From positions 1 through 64,000 of the forward strand of contig NZ_SLWS01000002.1 in the NCBI RefSeq assembly GCF_004345645.1: a stretch of 64,000 nucleotides of DNA. The letters run 5' to 3'. The position numbers and the translations under genes were made by a program. The notes below the pieces were generated by a model. That model did no database searches. It was not told where the DNA came from and saw nothing but the letters and a program-made list of their open reading frames with translations. Source of the stretch: Actinocrispum wychmicini (GTDB taxonomy: Bacteria > Actinomycetota > Actinomycetes > Mycobacteriales > Pseudonocardiaceae). This document shows positions 1-8,129 of this stretch, in pieces (position 1 is the first letter of the stretch; each line of letters opens with the position of its first letter).

Positions 1-84
1 TGGCGTCATCGGTGTCACCGAGTACGCCTGTTGCAAGGTGGTCACGCCCTCCCCAAAGCGCCGCGACCCCCGTACAGTCATCTC

Positions 85-393
85 TCACACCTCCTCGATA
101 TTCCTAAGGTCGTGTCCAGGCATGACGGCGGGTTCCAGGCAGCCACCCGAGACACCCGCCGCCCTGCCGGACAAACCATCACCACTCCTCCGAAGAAGCA
201 CGTCAAGCTCCTCCAGAGACACCTTCAACACCGCCGCGAGTTGACGGCGACGTAGCGGTTCGGGAACCGACTCGCCACGCTCCCACCGGCTCACAGTGGA
301 CCGGTCAACACCCAACGCATACGCGAAGCTTTCCTGGGTATGTGCCAGCACCTCCCGCCGAGTAGCAAGCCCGCCGCGCCGTTGCCTGATCAT
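85..393 (-). CDS. Small XRE-type helix-turn-helix protein of an integrative element
   Basis: 102 aa. A single Cro/C1-type helix-turn-helix covers roughly residues 15-60 and includes the stretch FAYALGVDRSTVSRWERG, with the recognition helix followed by the usual W-E-R-G. The C-terminal 40 residues carry no recognisable domain. The ATG at 393 overlaps the stop of the next upstream gene (ATGA), so this is the last visible gene of a coupled minus-strand operon of at least six small genes. It probably binds DNA and controls the element, but no target operator can be assigned from sequence. Confidence 0.75.
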   Translation of the reverse strand: MIRQRRGGLATRREVLAHTQESFAYALGVDRSTVSRWERGESVPEPLRRRQLAAVLKVSLEELDVLLRRSGDGLSGRAAGVSGGCLEPAVMPGHDLRNIEEV

Positions 394-857
394 GACGTCG
401 CCCTGTCCTGCTCACGAATCGCCTGAGCACGGGTACGTTGACGGCGAGCAGCCACGAACGCCTCTCGCGCCAGCACCGGGTACATCTTCCCGATGTCGAT
501 CAACACATCGGCATTCGCCTCATGCCACTCCGCCCGCTCCTCAACAGGAACCGAGTCATTCGGCCGGTTCTCGACCAACTGAACGATCCTGCGCGCGAAC
601 TCAGCCGCCCGATCCGTACCCGTCGCCGCCTCCTGCCCCTGCTCACCAATCCGCTCAGCCTGTTGCAGCTCACGGCGAGCAGCCACGTTCGCATCCCGCG
701 CCAGCACCGGGTACAACCCGCCGAGCTCGAACAGGACCTTGGCGTTGCGCTCATGCCAACGCACCCGATCAACAAGCGGCCCCCCGCTCGGCCGATTCGC
801 CAGCACCTCAACCACCTTCCAAGCGACATCGACCGCGCTGTACTCCTTCCTAGTCAC
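390..857 (-). CDS. Hypothetical AICE protein with an internal duplication
   Basis: 155 aa from a GTG at 857 that overlaps the stop of the preceding gene. A longer reading to 1070 in this frame is the shadow of that gene. The protein consists of two similar units of about 65 residues. Both contain N-R-P, then R-x-x-W-H-E-x-N-A-x-V-L, then Y-P-V-L-A-R and A-A-R-R. Predicted helical and soluble, with no catalytic motif. The adjacent upstream 80-aa product looks like a third, more diverged copy. Function unknown; the overlap ties it to the element operon. Confidence 0.65.
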   Translation of the reverse strand: MTRKEYSAVDVAWKVVEVLANRPSGGPLVDRVRWHERNAKVLFELGGLYPVLARDANVAARRELQQAERIGEQGQEAATGTDRAAEFARRIVQLVENRPNDSVPVEERAEWHEANADVLIDIGKMYPVLAREAFVAARRQRTRAQAIREQDRATS

Positions 858-1092
858 GGCCGCCCTCCAACAACTCACGGGCACACTCCCGCGCCGCCTC
901 AGCCTCACGCCGCGCCGACGCCGTATGCGACGAATCAACCCGAGCGATCTCATCCAGGATGTTGGCCTGCCGCAGATACCAGGCCGCCCACTGCACCCTG
1001 GTCGCCGACTCGGTAGGCCGCGCCGACCGCAGGTCAGCCAACGCCACCGCCAACACACTCGGGGAATCACCCGGCCCCTGCATGTCCATCAC
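850..1092 (-). CDS. Hypothetical small AICE protein (related to the next gene's repeat)
   Basis: 80 aa, starting ATG-ATG at 1092. It overlaps its neighbours at both ends: 4 bases with the 105-aa gene and 8 bases with the 155-aa gene. It carries a single R-P-T-E-S ... R-V-Q-W-A-A-W ... Q-A-N-I-L-D-E-I ... A-R-R-E-A pattern. This matches the helical unit that is duplicated in the following gene, so the two genes probably arose by duplication. No known domain; presumably a partner of the following protein. Confidence 0.55.
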   Translation of the reverse strand: MMDMQGPGDSPSVLAVALADLRSARPTESATRVQWAAWYLRQANILDEIARVDSSHTASARREAEAARECARELLEGGRD

Positions 1093-1406
1093 TGATACCC
1101 GCCGCCCGAATCGCCGAATGGATCACGCGCGACGAAACAACGTCCACTGCGGTCACCCGCCTCAGCAGGCGCGGGCATCCCGTCCGGGTCCAGCCGTTCC
1201 GCCAACACCATGGCCGCATCCGCCAGGTCCAACAGGAACGCCGCGAACATCGCGCGGTCACCCTTCCCAGCCGGTGACGCGATCAACACTTCGCCCGGGT
1301 CCAGCGACAGTGACAGGCCCGGCGGATCGTTCTTACTCCCCACCAATACCTCCACTGTCGCTTCCGGACCCACCGCCCACAACACCTGACCTAGCCCAGA
1401 CATCAC
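1089..1406 (-). CDS. Hypothetical AICE protein
   Basis: 105 aa, start at 1406 overlapping the stop of the 157-aa gene by 4 bases, which implies translational coupling. The middle reads like a small alpha/beta protein (L-S-L-D-P-G-E-V-L-I-A-S-P-A-G followed by a helix F-A-A-F-L-L-D-L-A-D-A-A). I do not recognise a family. Its support as a gene is operon position, typical third-position GC bias and the tight overlaps on both sides. Confidence 0.55.
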   Translation of the reverse strand: MMSGLGQVLWAVGPEATVEVLVGSKNDPPGLSLSLDPGEVLIASPAGKGDRAMFAAFLLDLADAAMVLAERLDPDGMPAPAEAGDRSGRCFVARDPFGDSGGGYQ

Positions 1407-1876
1407 GCCGCCGACTTCGACGCATCACCGGCCGATGCCGCCTTGCCACCACCCGAGGCACGCGAGCCCGCACCCGCACCGGCCGCCTTGAACCCGGTCG
1501 CCCGGAACGCGTACGACTGGTACTTGAACTCACCGTTACCCGCCAGCCGAGGCTCAGCCGTCACACCCTCCAACTCAATCGGCCGCATCCCCGGCAACAC
1601 CTCACTCGTAGTCGGGACCGGCTGAACGTCACCGACCAACGTGATCGTGAACGACGCCCGCTTCGCGTTGCCCTCATCCGGGTCCGTCACGTTGATCTTC
1701 CACTGCCGCTTGCCCGTCAGCTCGTCACTCTTCTGCCGCACCGGCCGACCCGACGCCCTGTCCTCCCGAGACTGATACTCGTTGTCCGGCAACACCTCAC
1801 CGACCAACACCAGACCCTTCGGGAACGCCTCATCAAACGAAATCGGAAACCGGTGACCCTTGGGAATAGCCATCAT
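1403..1876 (-). CDS. Pra-like replication/integration/excision activator of an AICE
   Basis: 157 aa. The N-terminus (M-A-I-P-K ... F-P-x-S-F-D-E-A-F-P-K-G), the central basic stretch ending W-K-I-N-V-T-D-P-D, the Q-P-V-P segment and R-P-I-E-L-E-G-V-T-A-E-P are the pattern I know from proteins annotated as plasmid replication, integration and excision activator (Pra type) in actinomycete elements. Pra of pSAM2 stimulates expression of the replication/excision module. The tail is a low-complexity Ala/Gly/Ser stretch. Starts are an ATG at 1876, whose A is the last base of the upstream TAA, or the second ATG at 1873. The family assignment is from memory of the sequence pattern. Confidence 0.7.
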   Translation of the reverse strand: MMAIPKGHRFPISFDEAFPKGLVLVGEVLPDNEYQSREDRASGRPVRQKSDELTGKRQWKINVTDPDEGNAKRASFTITLVGDVQPVPTTSEVLPGMRPIELEGVTAEPRLAGNGEFKYQSYAFRATGFKAAGAGAGSRASGGGKAASAGDASKSAA

Positions 1877-2103
1877 TAGTCCTTCACTGGTTGTTGTGTA
1901 TCGTTGCTTCCTGCTTCATGGTCCACAAGTTCAGAACGCCCCCGCGTAAGCACGTCAATCAGCGAGTCAAGCGCCGTACGATCCACCAGCAATACGATCG
2001 GGAAGGCGTTGCCAAAGCGCACCTCCACGCGGTCGGCGAAACCGAGCGTTCGCAGGCGAACCGGCAAGTCGTTCGTGATGTGCACCAGTACTACGTCTCC
2101 CAC
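1876..2103 (-). CDS. Hypothetical small AICE protein, first gene of the minus operon
   Basis: 75 aa. No family recognised. Sequence is beta-rich at the start (D-V-V-L-V-H-I-T) with a C-terminal helical half. It is the first gene of the coupled operon that runs left out of the window, with a one-base overlap (TAATG) into the Pra-like gene. The region in front of it is shared with the divergent XRE gene, so both are probably controlled from 2104-2318. Confidence 0.55.
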   Translation of the reverse strand: MGDVVLVHITNDLPVRLRTLGFADRVEVRFGNAFPIVLLVDRTALDSLIDVLTRGRSELVDHEAGSNDTQQPVKD

Positions 2104-2235
2104 GGCAGCACTCAGCAGTCACCACGTCCGTACCCGGACCTACGTTGCGCTTGGGGTCCGCTTTGGCTGATCATCCTCAGCACCTCCTGTACTCGTCCTG
2201 ACGTTCCCGGCACCTACCACTTTCGACGAAAACGT

Positions 2236-2316
2236 GGGACGTACCCACCGCACCAGAGGATTTCTTGGGACGTCCCTGGTACACTCAAGTCGTCCCTCGT
2301 GTCCCTGGGAGGTCCC
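2236..2316. promoter_or_regulatory. Three GGGACGTCCC-like inverted repeats in a divergent control region
   Basis: A perfect 10-bp palindrome GGGACGTCCC lies at 2267-2276. Related copies are at 2236-2246 (GGGACGTACCC) and 2307-2316 (GGGAGGTCCC). They sit between the divergent element operon and the XRE gene. The last copy overlaps the ribosome-binding site of the GTG start at 2319. Spacing of about 31 and 40 bp puts them on similar faces of the helix. The simplest reading is an operator array for the adjacent XRE protein; this is inference from position and symmetry only. Confidence 0.5.
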
Positions 2317-2318
2317 GC

Positions 2319-3062
2319 GTGCCGAACGAACGTCTACGAGATGCCCTGTTCAGGAGGGGGTTGGCGCCCGCCGACGTAGCGGCCAAGATCGGCGTTGACT
2401 ACAAGACGGTTGAGCGTTGGATCACCAAAGGGCGTACACCGTACGCGAAGCATCGCCACACAATCTCTGCCCTTGTTCACGAGTCGGAGAACTACCTATG
2501 GCCGGACGCAATCGCCCCTGAGCGGGTAGCAGAAATCGCCGAGTCCGAGGTGGTAAAGATATATCCGCACCGACATGCACTCCCGCGTGAAGTATGGGAT
2601 ACGTTGCTGCACAACGCCAATGACCACATTGAGATTTTGGTGTATTCGGGGCTTTTTATGACCGAAGACCCCAAGATGATCCGCAGACTTCGCGGGAAAG
2701 CCATGGCTGGTGCGAGAATTCGCATACTACTTGGGGAGCCCGACAGTGATGAGGTCGAGAAACGGGGTAATGACGAGAATATTGGCACCGGCACAATGGG
2801 GGCGAAAGTGCGCAACGCACTCGCCTTCTTCAAGGCTATTAACGGCGAATCTGGCATTGAGGTTCGTTGTCACTCGACCATTCTCTACAACTCAATTTAT
2901 CGATTCGACCAGGACATGCTCGTAAATACACACGTTTACGGCTTTATGGCCGCTCACGCTCCCGTCATACACCTACGGCAGCTTTCGAGTGGTAGCTTGT
3001 TTGAAACATACTCAGAAAGCTTCGAATCAGTATGGAAGGGCTCAACACTCCCGGTTTGGTAG
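2319..3062 (+). CDS. XRE-family regulator with C-terminal PLD-like domain
   Basis: 247 aa from the GTG at 2319, preceded by GGGAGG at 2307. An upstream in-frame ATG at 2265 has no ribosome site and would run through the operator repeats. Residues 1-60 form a helix-turn-helix (A-D-V-A-A-K-I-G-V-D-Y-K-T-V-E-R-W-I). The rest resembles the PLD-like sensor part found in element-borne actinomycete XRE proteins: I-L-V-Y-S-G-L-F, I-R-I-L-L-G, and an H-S-T ... F-D-Q-D-M-L-V-N-T-H stretch in place of a full HKD motif. Likely the element repressor. Its base composition is lower in GC than the flanks, a sign of transfer. The Nudix gene follows after 3 bp. Confidence 0.75.
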   Translation: MPNERLRDALFRRGLAPADVAAKIGVDYKTVERWITKGRTPYAKHRHTISALVHESENYLWPDAIAPERVAEIAESEVVKIYPHRHALPREVWDTLLHNANDHIEILVYSGLFMTEDPKMIRRLRGKAMAGARIRILLGEPDSDEVEKRGNDENIGTGTMGAKVRNALAFFKAINGESGIEVRCHSTILYNSIYRFDQDMLVNTHVYGFMAAHAPVIHLRQLSSGSLFETYSESFESVWKGSTLPVW

Positions 3063-3065
3063 TTT

Positions 3066-3566
3066 GTGGACTGGTTCACCTTGGAAAGGTTCCTCTTGTC
3101 ACGCAAAGATTTCTATAACGACCCCGGCGCTCCCGTAGCAAATAGTATTACTGTCGCGGTAAGTGTTGTTATTCAGAACAAGACTGGTGAGCTTCTCCTC
3201 ATTCGGCGCACGGACAATAACCTGTACTCGATCCCTGGAGGCGGTCAAGAAGTCGGCGAGTCGCTTGCGCAGACGGCTGTTCGCGAGGTTCGAGAAGAGA
3301 CCGGCATTACCGTTCGAGTGGTCGGAGTGATTGGGGTCTATTCCGACCCGAAGCACGTTATAGCGTACACGGACGGCGAGGTAAAGCAGGAGTTTTCTAT
3401 TTGCTTCCGAGCAGAGCCTATCTCGGGCACTCTTCAGACCAGCAGTGAGTCAAGCGAGGTGCAATGGATCAGCCTCAAGGATTTGAGGGGTCTTGACATG
3501 CATCCGTCTATTCGCTTGCGCATCGACCATGGACTAACACGTCAGGAAGCGGCCTACTTTAGCTAG
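3066..3566 (+). CDS. Nudix hydrolase (Pif-like position in the AICE)
   Basis: 166 aa, GTG start at 3066 only 3 bp after the XRE stop. A complete Nudix box is present at about residues 58-80: G-G-G-Q-E-V-G-E-S then R-E-V-R-E-E-T-G-I, matching GX5EX7REUXEEXGU. A hydrolase of nucleoside-diphosphate-linked compounds is expected. In pSAM2 the conjugal immunity protein Pif carries a Nudix motif, and the XRE-Nudix-HD order here is typical of AICEs, so an element-exclusion role is plausible but not shown. Codon use is again more AT-rich than the surroundings. Its stop overlaps the convergent HD gene stop by 3 bases. Confidence 0.85.
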   Translation: MDWFTLERFLLSRKDFYNDPGAPVANSITVAVSVVIQNKTGELLLIRRTDNNLYSIPGGGQEVGESLAQTAVREVREETGITVRVVGVIGVYSDPKHVIAYTDGEVKQEFSICFRAEPISGTLQTSSESSEVQWISLKDLRGLDMHPSIRLRIDHGLTRQEAAYFS

Positions 3567-4117
3567 CCTGGCGGGATACCTTGCTTTACTCGCCGGCAGG
3601 TTCGCTCAGCAGCACCCTGCAATTCGGGAGTGGATGCTTCAATGGCCTTCGACACTAGATGGTCGGCACCATAGCGGCGCCGAACTTCACTCAGGCGATC
3701 ATCTATTGTCGTCGGCCGCCCGTCTGGCGCGGTTGTCATGTCTGCCCACCAAAGGGCGTCACGAAGAGCTGTGCGCTCATCCGGATAACCCTCAAGCGTC
3801 GACTCCAAACCGCGCAACTTTGCCTCTTGGATCGCGTTGGAGTGACGGGCTATCAGGGCGCAAAGCCTGCTATTTGCATTCAAGCCTTCGAGGTATTGCG
3901 CACCGTCAAGCGGGTGAAATCCGGTCTGTACGACGTCGGGAGCATAACCGACATCGTGCAACAGGGCTGCGGCGACAAGCAAGTCAGCGTCATGCCCGAA
4001 CAGTGCAGCAACTTCGGCCGCTCGAACTGCTACACCTTGCACATGCGCCCACCGACGCGGCAATGCTACTTCAAGTCGCGTCCGCGCTATCTCACGTGCC
4101 CACGTCTCGATACCCAT
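3563..4117 (-). CDS. HD-domain phosphohydrolase
   Basis: 184 aa from ATG 4117; an in-frame ATG at 4138 is possible but less conserved-looking. HD-family signature: R-R-W-A-H-V-Q-G-V-A at the N-terminus (first His), then L-L-V-A-A-A-L-L-H-D-V-G-Y-A with the metal-binding H-D pair, then the H-P-L-D-G-A and I-A-R-H-S-N histidines. Such proteins hydrolyse phosphate esters of nucleotides. It is convergent with the Nudix gene (stop codons overlap), forming the conserved XRE-Nudix-HD set seen in many AICEs. Confidence 0.85.
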   Translation of the reverse strand: MGIETWAREIARTRLEVALPRRWAHVQGVAVRAAEVAALFGHDADLLVAAALLHDVGYAPDVVQTGFHPLDGAQYLEGLNANSRLCALIARHSNAIQEAKLRGLESTLEGYPDERTALRDALWWADMTTAPDGRPTTIDDRLSEVRRRYGADHLVSKAIEASTPELQGAAERTCRRVKQGIPPG

Positions 4118-4892
4118 AATGCCATTGTAGGAGCACACAACCGGTCACGCTCAACGCCGGAGGACTATCCGTCTACCCGCGCGTGGGGCGCCCTCTCGTG
4201 TCTGTCGATTGTGTCCGTCCGATTGCGTCCGTCGTGTGTTGCCGAATTTGGCTCTATGGGATCAAGGCGCGCCGCCGCCGCCGGCGCGCATCACGCTCGC
4301 AGCTCGGGCCAGCGGCATCGCGACACGACCGGGCTCCCGCTCCGCTCCGCCCGGTCGGCCGCCCGCCGAGCCCCAAGCTGCACGCGTGAGTCCCAGCAGC
4401 CGACGACGGCGCACAGGCCCCACACACCAGCCCCTCAACACACCCCGAACACACGTCAACCCGCCAGCTCCAACCACGCGGAGCCGACGGGTCGACAACC
4501 CACGAACACAGTGACCCACACAGGCCAGCACCAGCCGCGGAATCCACCCGGGCAGCACCACAACTACCCCAACGACTTTTATGGGCGTACTTCCAGCATG
4601 GTCACCCTGCGCCGCTCCCGCCGTCTCACTTTCCAGCCCCCTACCGATACGGGCACAGCAACAACGACCGCAACGCGAGGTCACCAAAGGTCCCTCTCCT
4701 TTGATCATTTAACACCGGCCCGCCGCCATCAAGAGCGCCTAACGGCGTCGCTCCGCAAGCTCCGCGATGGACGCAAGCGTCCACTCTTGACAACGACGAC
4801 CCGGTGCTAACGCGCGGCAAGGGCGAGGGGTGAGGGGGCGGGCAGGGACCGCCCCAATCACCTCCACACCGCCCGTCACCGAGGAGGCCACC
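4118..4892. other. Non-coding 775-bp stretch at the presumed element edge
   Basis: No convincing gene; open frames here lack family similarity and normal start signals. It contains a tandem 14-bp repeat at 4207-4234, a GC-only hairpin (stem 4267-4273/4283-4289, loop of three GCC triplets) and a long run rich in CCC/CAC triplets. Such features suit a replication or transfer origin or an element end, but no att duplication of a tRNA was found here. Confidence 0.4.
4207..4234 (+). repeat. Tandem 14-bp repeat YCGATTGYGTCCGT
   Basis: Two abutting copies, 4207-4220 and 4221-4234, identical except two C/T changes. They lie about 90 bp upstream of the HD gene start and just before the GC hairpin. 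They could be iterons or a regulatory operator; no more than two copies are seen. Confidence 0.55.
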
Positions 4893-6926
4893 ATGACCGG
4901 ACAGCTCGCATTGTTCCCCGCCTTCCAGCTCACCCTCTGGACCCGCTACGACCTGAACCAGACCTACGGCCCCGACCGTCCCAAAGGGACCAGGGCAGGC
5001 AAGGCCAGGCCGTCTACAGGCCGTCCCACGTCCAGCCACGTCCCGCCGCAACCGGACGCAACGAGCACAAACCAGCAGGTCAGGACAGGTACGCGGGGTT
5101 ACACCCGCAGGCCGGGGAAAGCCGGGCGAAAGATGCCGTCCTTCTTCCGTGCTGGGTGGCTTTCCCACCTTGCCGAGCTCAGCCCCGGCATCGCCGACCT
5201 GGTGACCAGGGAGGCCGCCCGGGTCCGGGTGAGTCTTCCGCTGGGCAACCGGGTCATCGACATGTCGAAGACCGGGTGGTTTCCCCTGGACGCGAAGCTC
5301 TTGGGCGTCCAAGATGAAGAGGACCAGGCATGGTCTCCGCAAACCCACGCCAGCCCCGGACCGCCTGGTGGATCCTTGCCCACGGTCGACGTGGACGACC
5401 TGCCCGACCACCTCACGTTGTGGCGCCTACTGGCGCACGGCGACACTCTGATCGACCAGTTGGCAGCTGTCTGTCCGGACATCCGATCACCGGGTCCGAT
5501 CCTGCCGGCCCGGCCGTCGGACGCCGCGTACTTCTTCGACCTGGAATCGTGGTCGCACAGTGGGAAGCCGGACATAGACATCCCGCCACCGCATGGACAT
5601 CTGCTGTCGATAGCCGCAGGGACCGGTATGACCCCGCGCGAGGCGGCACAACGGGCAATTGATCTGGGCGCGAACGGCGTCACGGTCGAACACTTCACCG
5701 GCGACGTGACGCTGGACCTGAACACGACCGATCGCGCGCTGCTCAGTAGCAGCCTCGACGGCCGCCCGCTCTGGCTCACGGTCGACAAGCCGGTGGAGCC
5801 CGAGCACATCGTTCTGGCCCACCAGCGGATGAGGATCAGTTGCGACACCGCAGTTCGGCGGCTCAGCGAACTCGGCTATCACGTACGCAATGCCGACCAC
5901 CTGCCGAAACAGCCCGCAGAGCAGGACGCGGTCCTGTTGAGAGGCTTGGACAGCAGCGAAATCGTGCCCCCCGGACACATACTGGCGGTGTCTCGGCGGC
6001 TGGTCAGGCCCGTCCAAGAGGTCGTGGAACGTCTCGCTGTCTACGGCCTACGCGCGCGTTCGATTCCCGAACCGGTACTCGACCATGACGTCAAGATCCT
6101 TTGCCGAGACGCGGACGGTGACGAACCTTGGCTCAAGCCTACGGCCCGGGTTCGGCGGCATCACGTCGTCAAGGCTTCGGCGATACTTGGCCTCGCCTGT
6201 GCTGACATCGCGGCTCGACTTCGCGAGTACGGATTCGACGTGAGTCCGATCGAGAATCTCCCGGCACGCGCGGGTGAGAGCGAACTTGCCCTTCTTCGAA
6301 GGGAGCTCAACGGCGAGGGCTCCTGGATCGACACCGACAAACCCGTTCCCGCAGGTCACCTCGTCGCGTTGTCCCATCATTACGGCTGGACCGTTCGTGA
6401 AGCCGCCGATCGCATGGCCAACTACGAACTGACCATCCCGGCGGAACTTCCGGACAGGCCTGAAGTCGGTGATCTCATGCTTCTCAGCGAAGGCTTCGAC
6501 GAGGAACCACCGTGGCTCACCACTGAGGATCCGATCGCGCCCGGTCATATTCTCGACGCTGCGCAACGGCACGGTCGCACCGCCGAAGAGATCGCTGACC
6601 GGCTACGAGCCTACGGGTTCGACCCGCCACCGACGAGCACTTTGCCCGACCGCCCGACGCTGATCGATCTCAAGCTTCTCAGCCGATACCTTGACGGTAC
6701 ACATCCGTGGCTGACCAGAGCGGAACCGGTGACCCTCACGTTCCTGATCCGTGCGGCGCGGAAACTCCGCCTCGATATTCTCGAGGTCGTGACCCGCCTC
6801 ACAAACGCGCGGCTGGACGTCCCCGACCCCACGGAACTCGTGCGCACAGCTCTTGCACGAGTGCCTCGTGTCGCACCCCCACTGTGGACAGTGGGAGAAG
6901 GAGCCAATGGGCAGGAGGACGTTTGA
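4893..6926 (+). CDS. Tandem-repeat protein with wHTH/HSP90-associated type repeats
   Basis: 677 aa from ATG 4893, chosen over an upstream in-frame start because GAGGAGG lies just 5' of it. Residues 1-85 are basic and low complexity. From about residue 180 to 660 the protein is built of six or seven units of about 68 residues. Each has D-x-x-L-L-S-R-x-L-D-G, P-W-L, x-P-V-x-x-G-H-I-L-x-A, then a helix ending R-L-x-x-Y-G-F, then L-P-D-R-P. This resembles the repeat named wHTH-HSP90-Na-associated in actinobacterial NTP-dependent conflict systems (assignment from memory). No enzyme domain or HSP90-like ATPase is seen next to it. Possibly a scaffold or sensor separated from its partner. Confidence 0.6.
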   Translation: MTGQLALFPAFQLTLWTRYDLNQTYGPDRPKGTRAGKARPSTGRPTSSHVPPQPDATSTNQQVRTGTRGYTRRPGKAGRKMPSFFRAGWLSHLAELSPGIADLVTREAARVRVSLPLGNRVIDMSKTGWFPLDAKLLGVQDEEDQAWSPQTHASPGPPGGSLPTVDVDDLPDHLTLWRLLAHGDTLIDQLAAVCPDIRSPGPILPARPSDAAYFFDLESWSHSGKPDIDIPPPHGHLLSIAAGTGMTPREAAQRAIDLGANGVTVEHFTGDVTLDLNTTDRALLSSSLDGRPLWLTVDKPVEPEHIVLAHQRMRISCDTAVRRLSELGYHVRNADHLPKQPAEQDAVLLRGLDSSEIVPPGHILAVSRRLVRPVQEVVERLAVYGLRARSIPEPVLDHDVKILCRDADGDEPWLKPTARVRRHHVVKASAILGLACADIAARLREYGFDVSPIENLPARAGESELALLRRELNGEGSWIDTDKPVPAGHLVALSHHYGWTVREAADRMANYELTIPAELPDRPEVGDLMLLSEGFDEEPPWLTTEDPIAPGHILDAAQRHGRTAEEIADRLRAYGFDPPPTSTLPDRPTLIDLKLLSRYLDGTHPWLTRAEPVTLTFLIRAARKLRLDILEVVTRLTNARLDVPDPTELVRTALARVPRVAPPLWTVGEGANGQEDV

Positions 6927-7390
6927 GATAGTGGATCTGACAGAGATCTAGCGGCTCGCAGGTCGATCCAAGAGCGAGATCGCGGCCAGTCCCGGCGCGG
7001 GACCGCGGACCGTGTGGCCGGCCTTGATGCAGGGCCGATCACAGTGTCAGCGTGGTGACGGAGTCCGAACGAACGGGTCGCGGGGCGGACGGCTGTCCTG
7101 ACCGTCGGGGTCGGCGACGCGCGTCGGTTCGACCGGTTCACTGAACAGGTTCTCGCGTGAGGCGCGGTGCTCCGCGAGCGGATCAGTCTCGCCGTTCCAC
7201 TGGTAGGTGCACGGATGACTGAACAGGCCTTGTTCCGCTTGCACTACGGTACTGATGGAAGGTCCTTTCAGAAAGATCATGGGGTGTCCCGGGGCAACGT
7301 CACCGCCGCGCTCACCGGGAGAGATACCGTGGCACGCGCACGCGGACCACATTCACCCATGGCAACTCCGCGGCCGCCGCCCTGCACCTG
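6927..7390. other. Gene-poor junction with a possible IS21 IstA relic
   Basis: No intact gene. On the plus strand from 6931 the translation reads V-D-L-T-E-I, stop, R-L-A-G-R-S-K-S-E-I-A-A-S. This recalls the N-terminus of IS21-type IstA transposases, followed by an R-T-V motif, with the stop showing decay. The rest up to 7350 has no recognisable coding content. Low confidence for the IS21 relic. Confidence 0.3.
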
Positions 7391-8041
7391 TTGCCGCTGT
7401 TCCTGGTCCAGTCGCTGCTCGCGTTCAGCAGCGGCGTGACCGCGACGATCGCCACCTTCAAGGGTACCCGCTTGGCCGGGGCGGGCTGGGTCACGCTGGG
7501 TATCGGCGCGGCCGGCCTGATCCTGCTGGGCGTGTCGGCGGATCCGAGCCCGGCGGCCGCCCTGCGACCCGGGTGGCACTGGATCCTGCTGGGGATGGCG
7601 GCGCCGGTAGCGGCCATCGCCGGCTACGCCAAACGCCGCGATGACAGGTGGGCGGCGCTGATGCTGGCGCTCGGCGCCGGCCTGGGCTTCAGTGTCGTCG
7701 GCATCTCGGCGCGAACGCTGAATCCCCCGGACGCGATCTGGCGGCTCATCCTGGAACCGCCGGTCTGGTCCACCGTCCTCAATGGACTCACTGCGGCCGT
7801 GGTGTTCGCGATGGCCCTGCAGAAGGGCAGACCGACAGCGGTCACGTCCATCATGTTCACCACCAACACAGCACTCTCGTCGCTGATCGGGCTCGTCTAC
7901 CTCGACGACCGTGTCCGCGGCGGTTTCACGGTCCCGGCCGTCGCCGGATTCGTCCTCGCGATCACCGGTGCGATCGGCGTCGCGCACTACTCGGCCAGTA
8001 CCCGCCAAAAAGCACCGGGACGCGACCACATCCCGAGATAG
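7391..8041 (+). pseudogene. 5'-truncated DMT-type permease
   Basis: The frame opens at a TTG (7391), but hydrophobic in-frame sequence continues upstream (N-S-A-A-A-A-L-H-L-L from 7364) without a credible start or ribosome site. The 216 visible residues contain about seven membrane segments and resemble the C-terminal two thirds of DMT/EamA-like permeases, which normally have ten. The missing 5' third and the IS-like debris just upstream suggest a truncated remnant. A shorter functional membrane protein cannot be excluded. Confidence 0.5.
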
Positions 8042-8129
8042 CAGGCCCAGGTCTACCATTGAGGCACAACCGCTCCGGACCTCGGCGGCATGTGTGCACG
8101 CCCATAACGCCAGGTCGAGAGGTACCACA

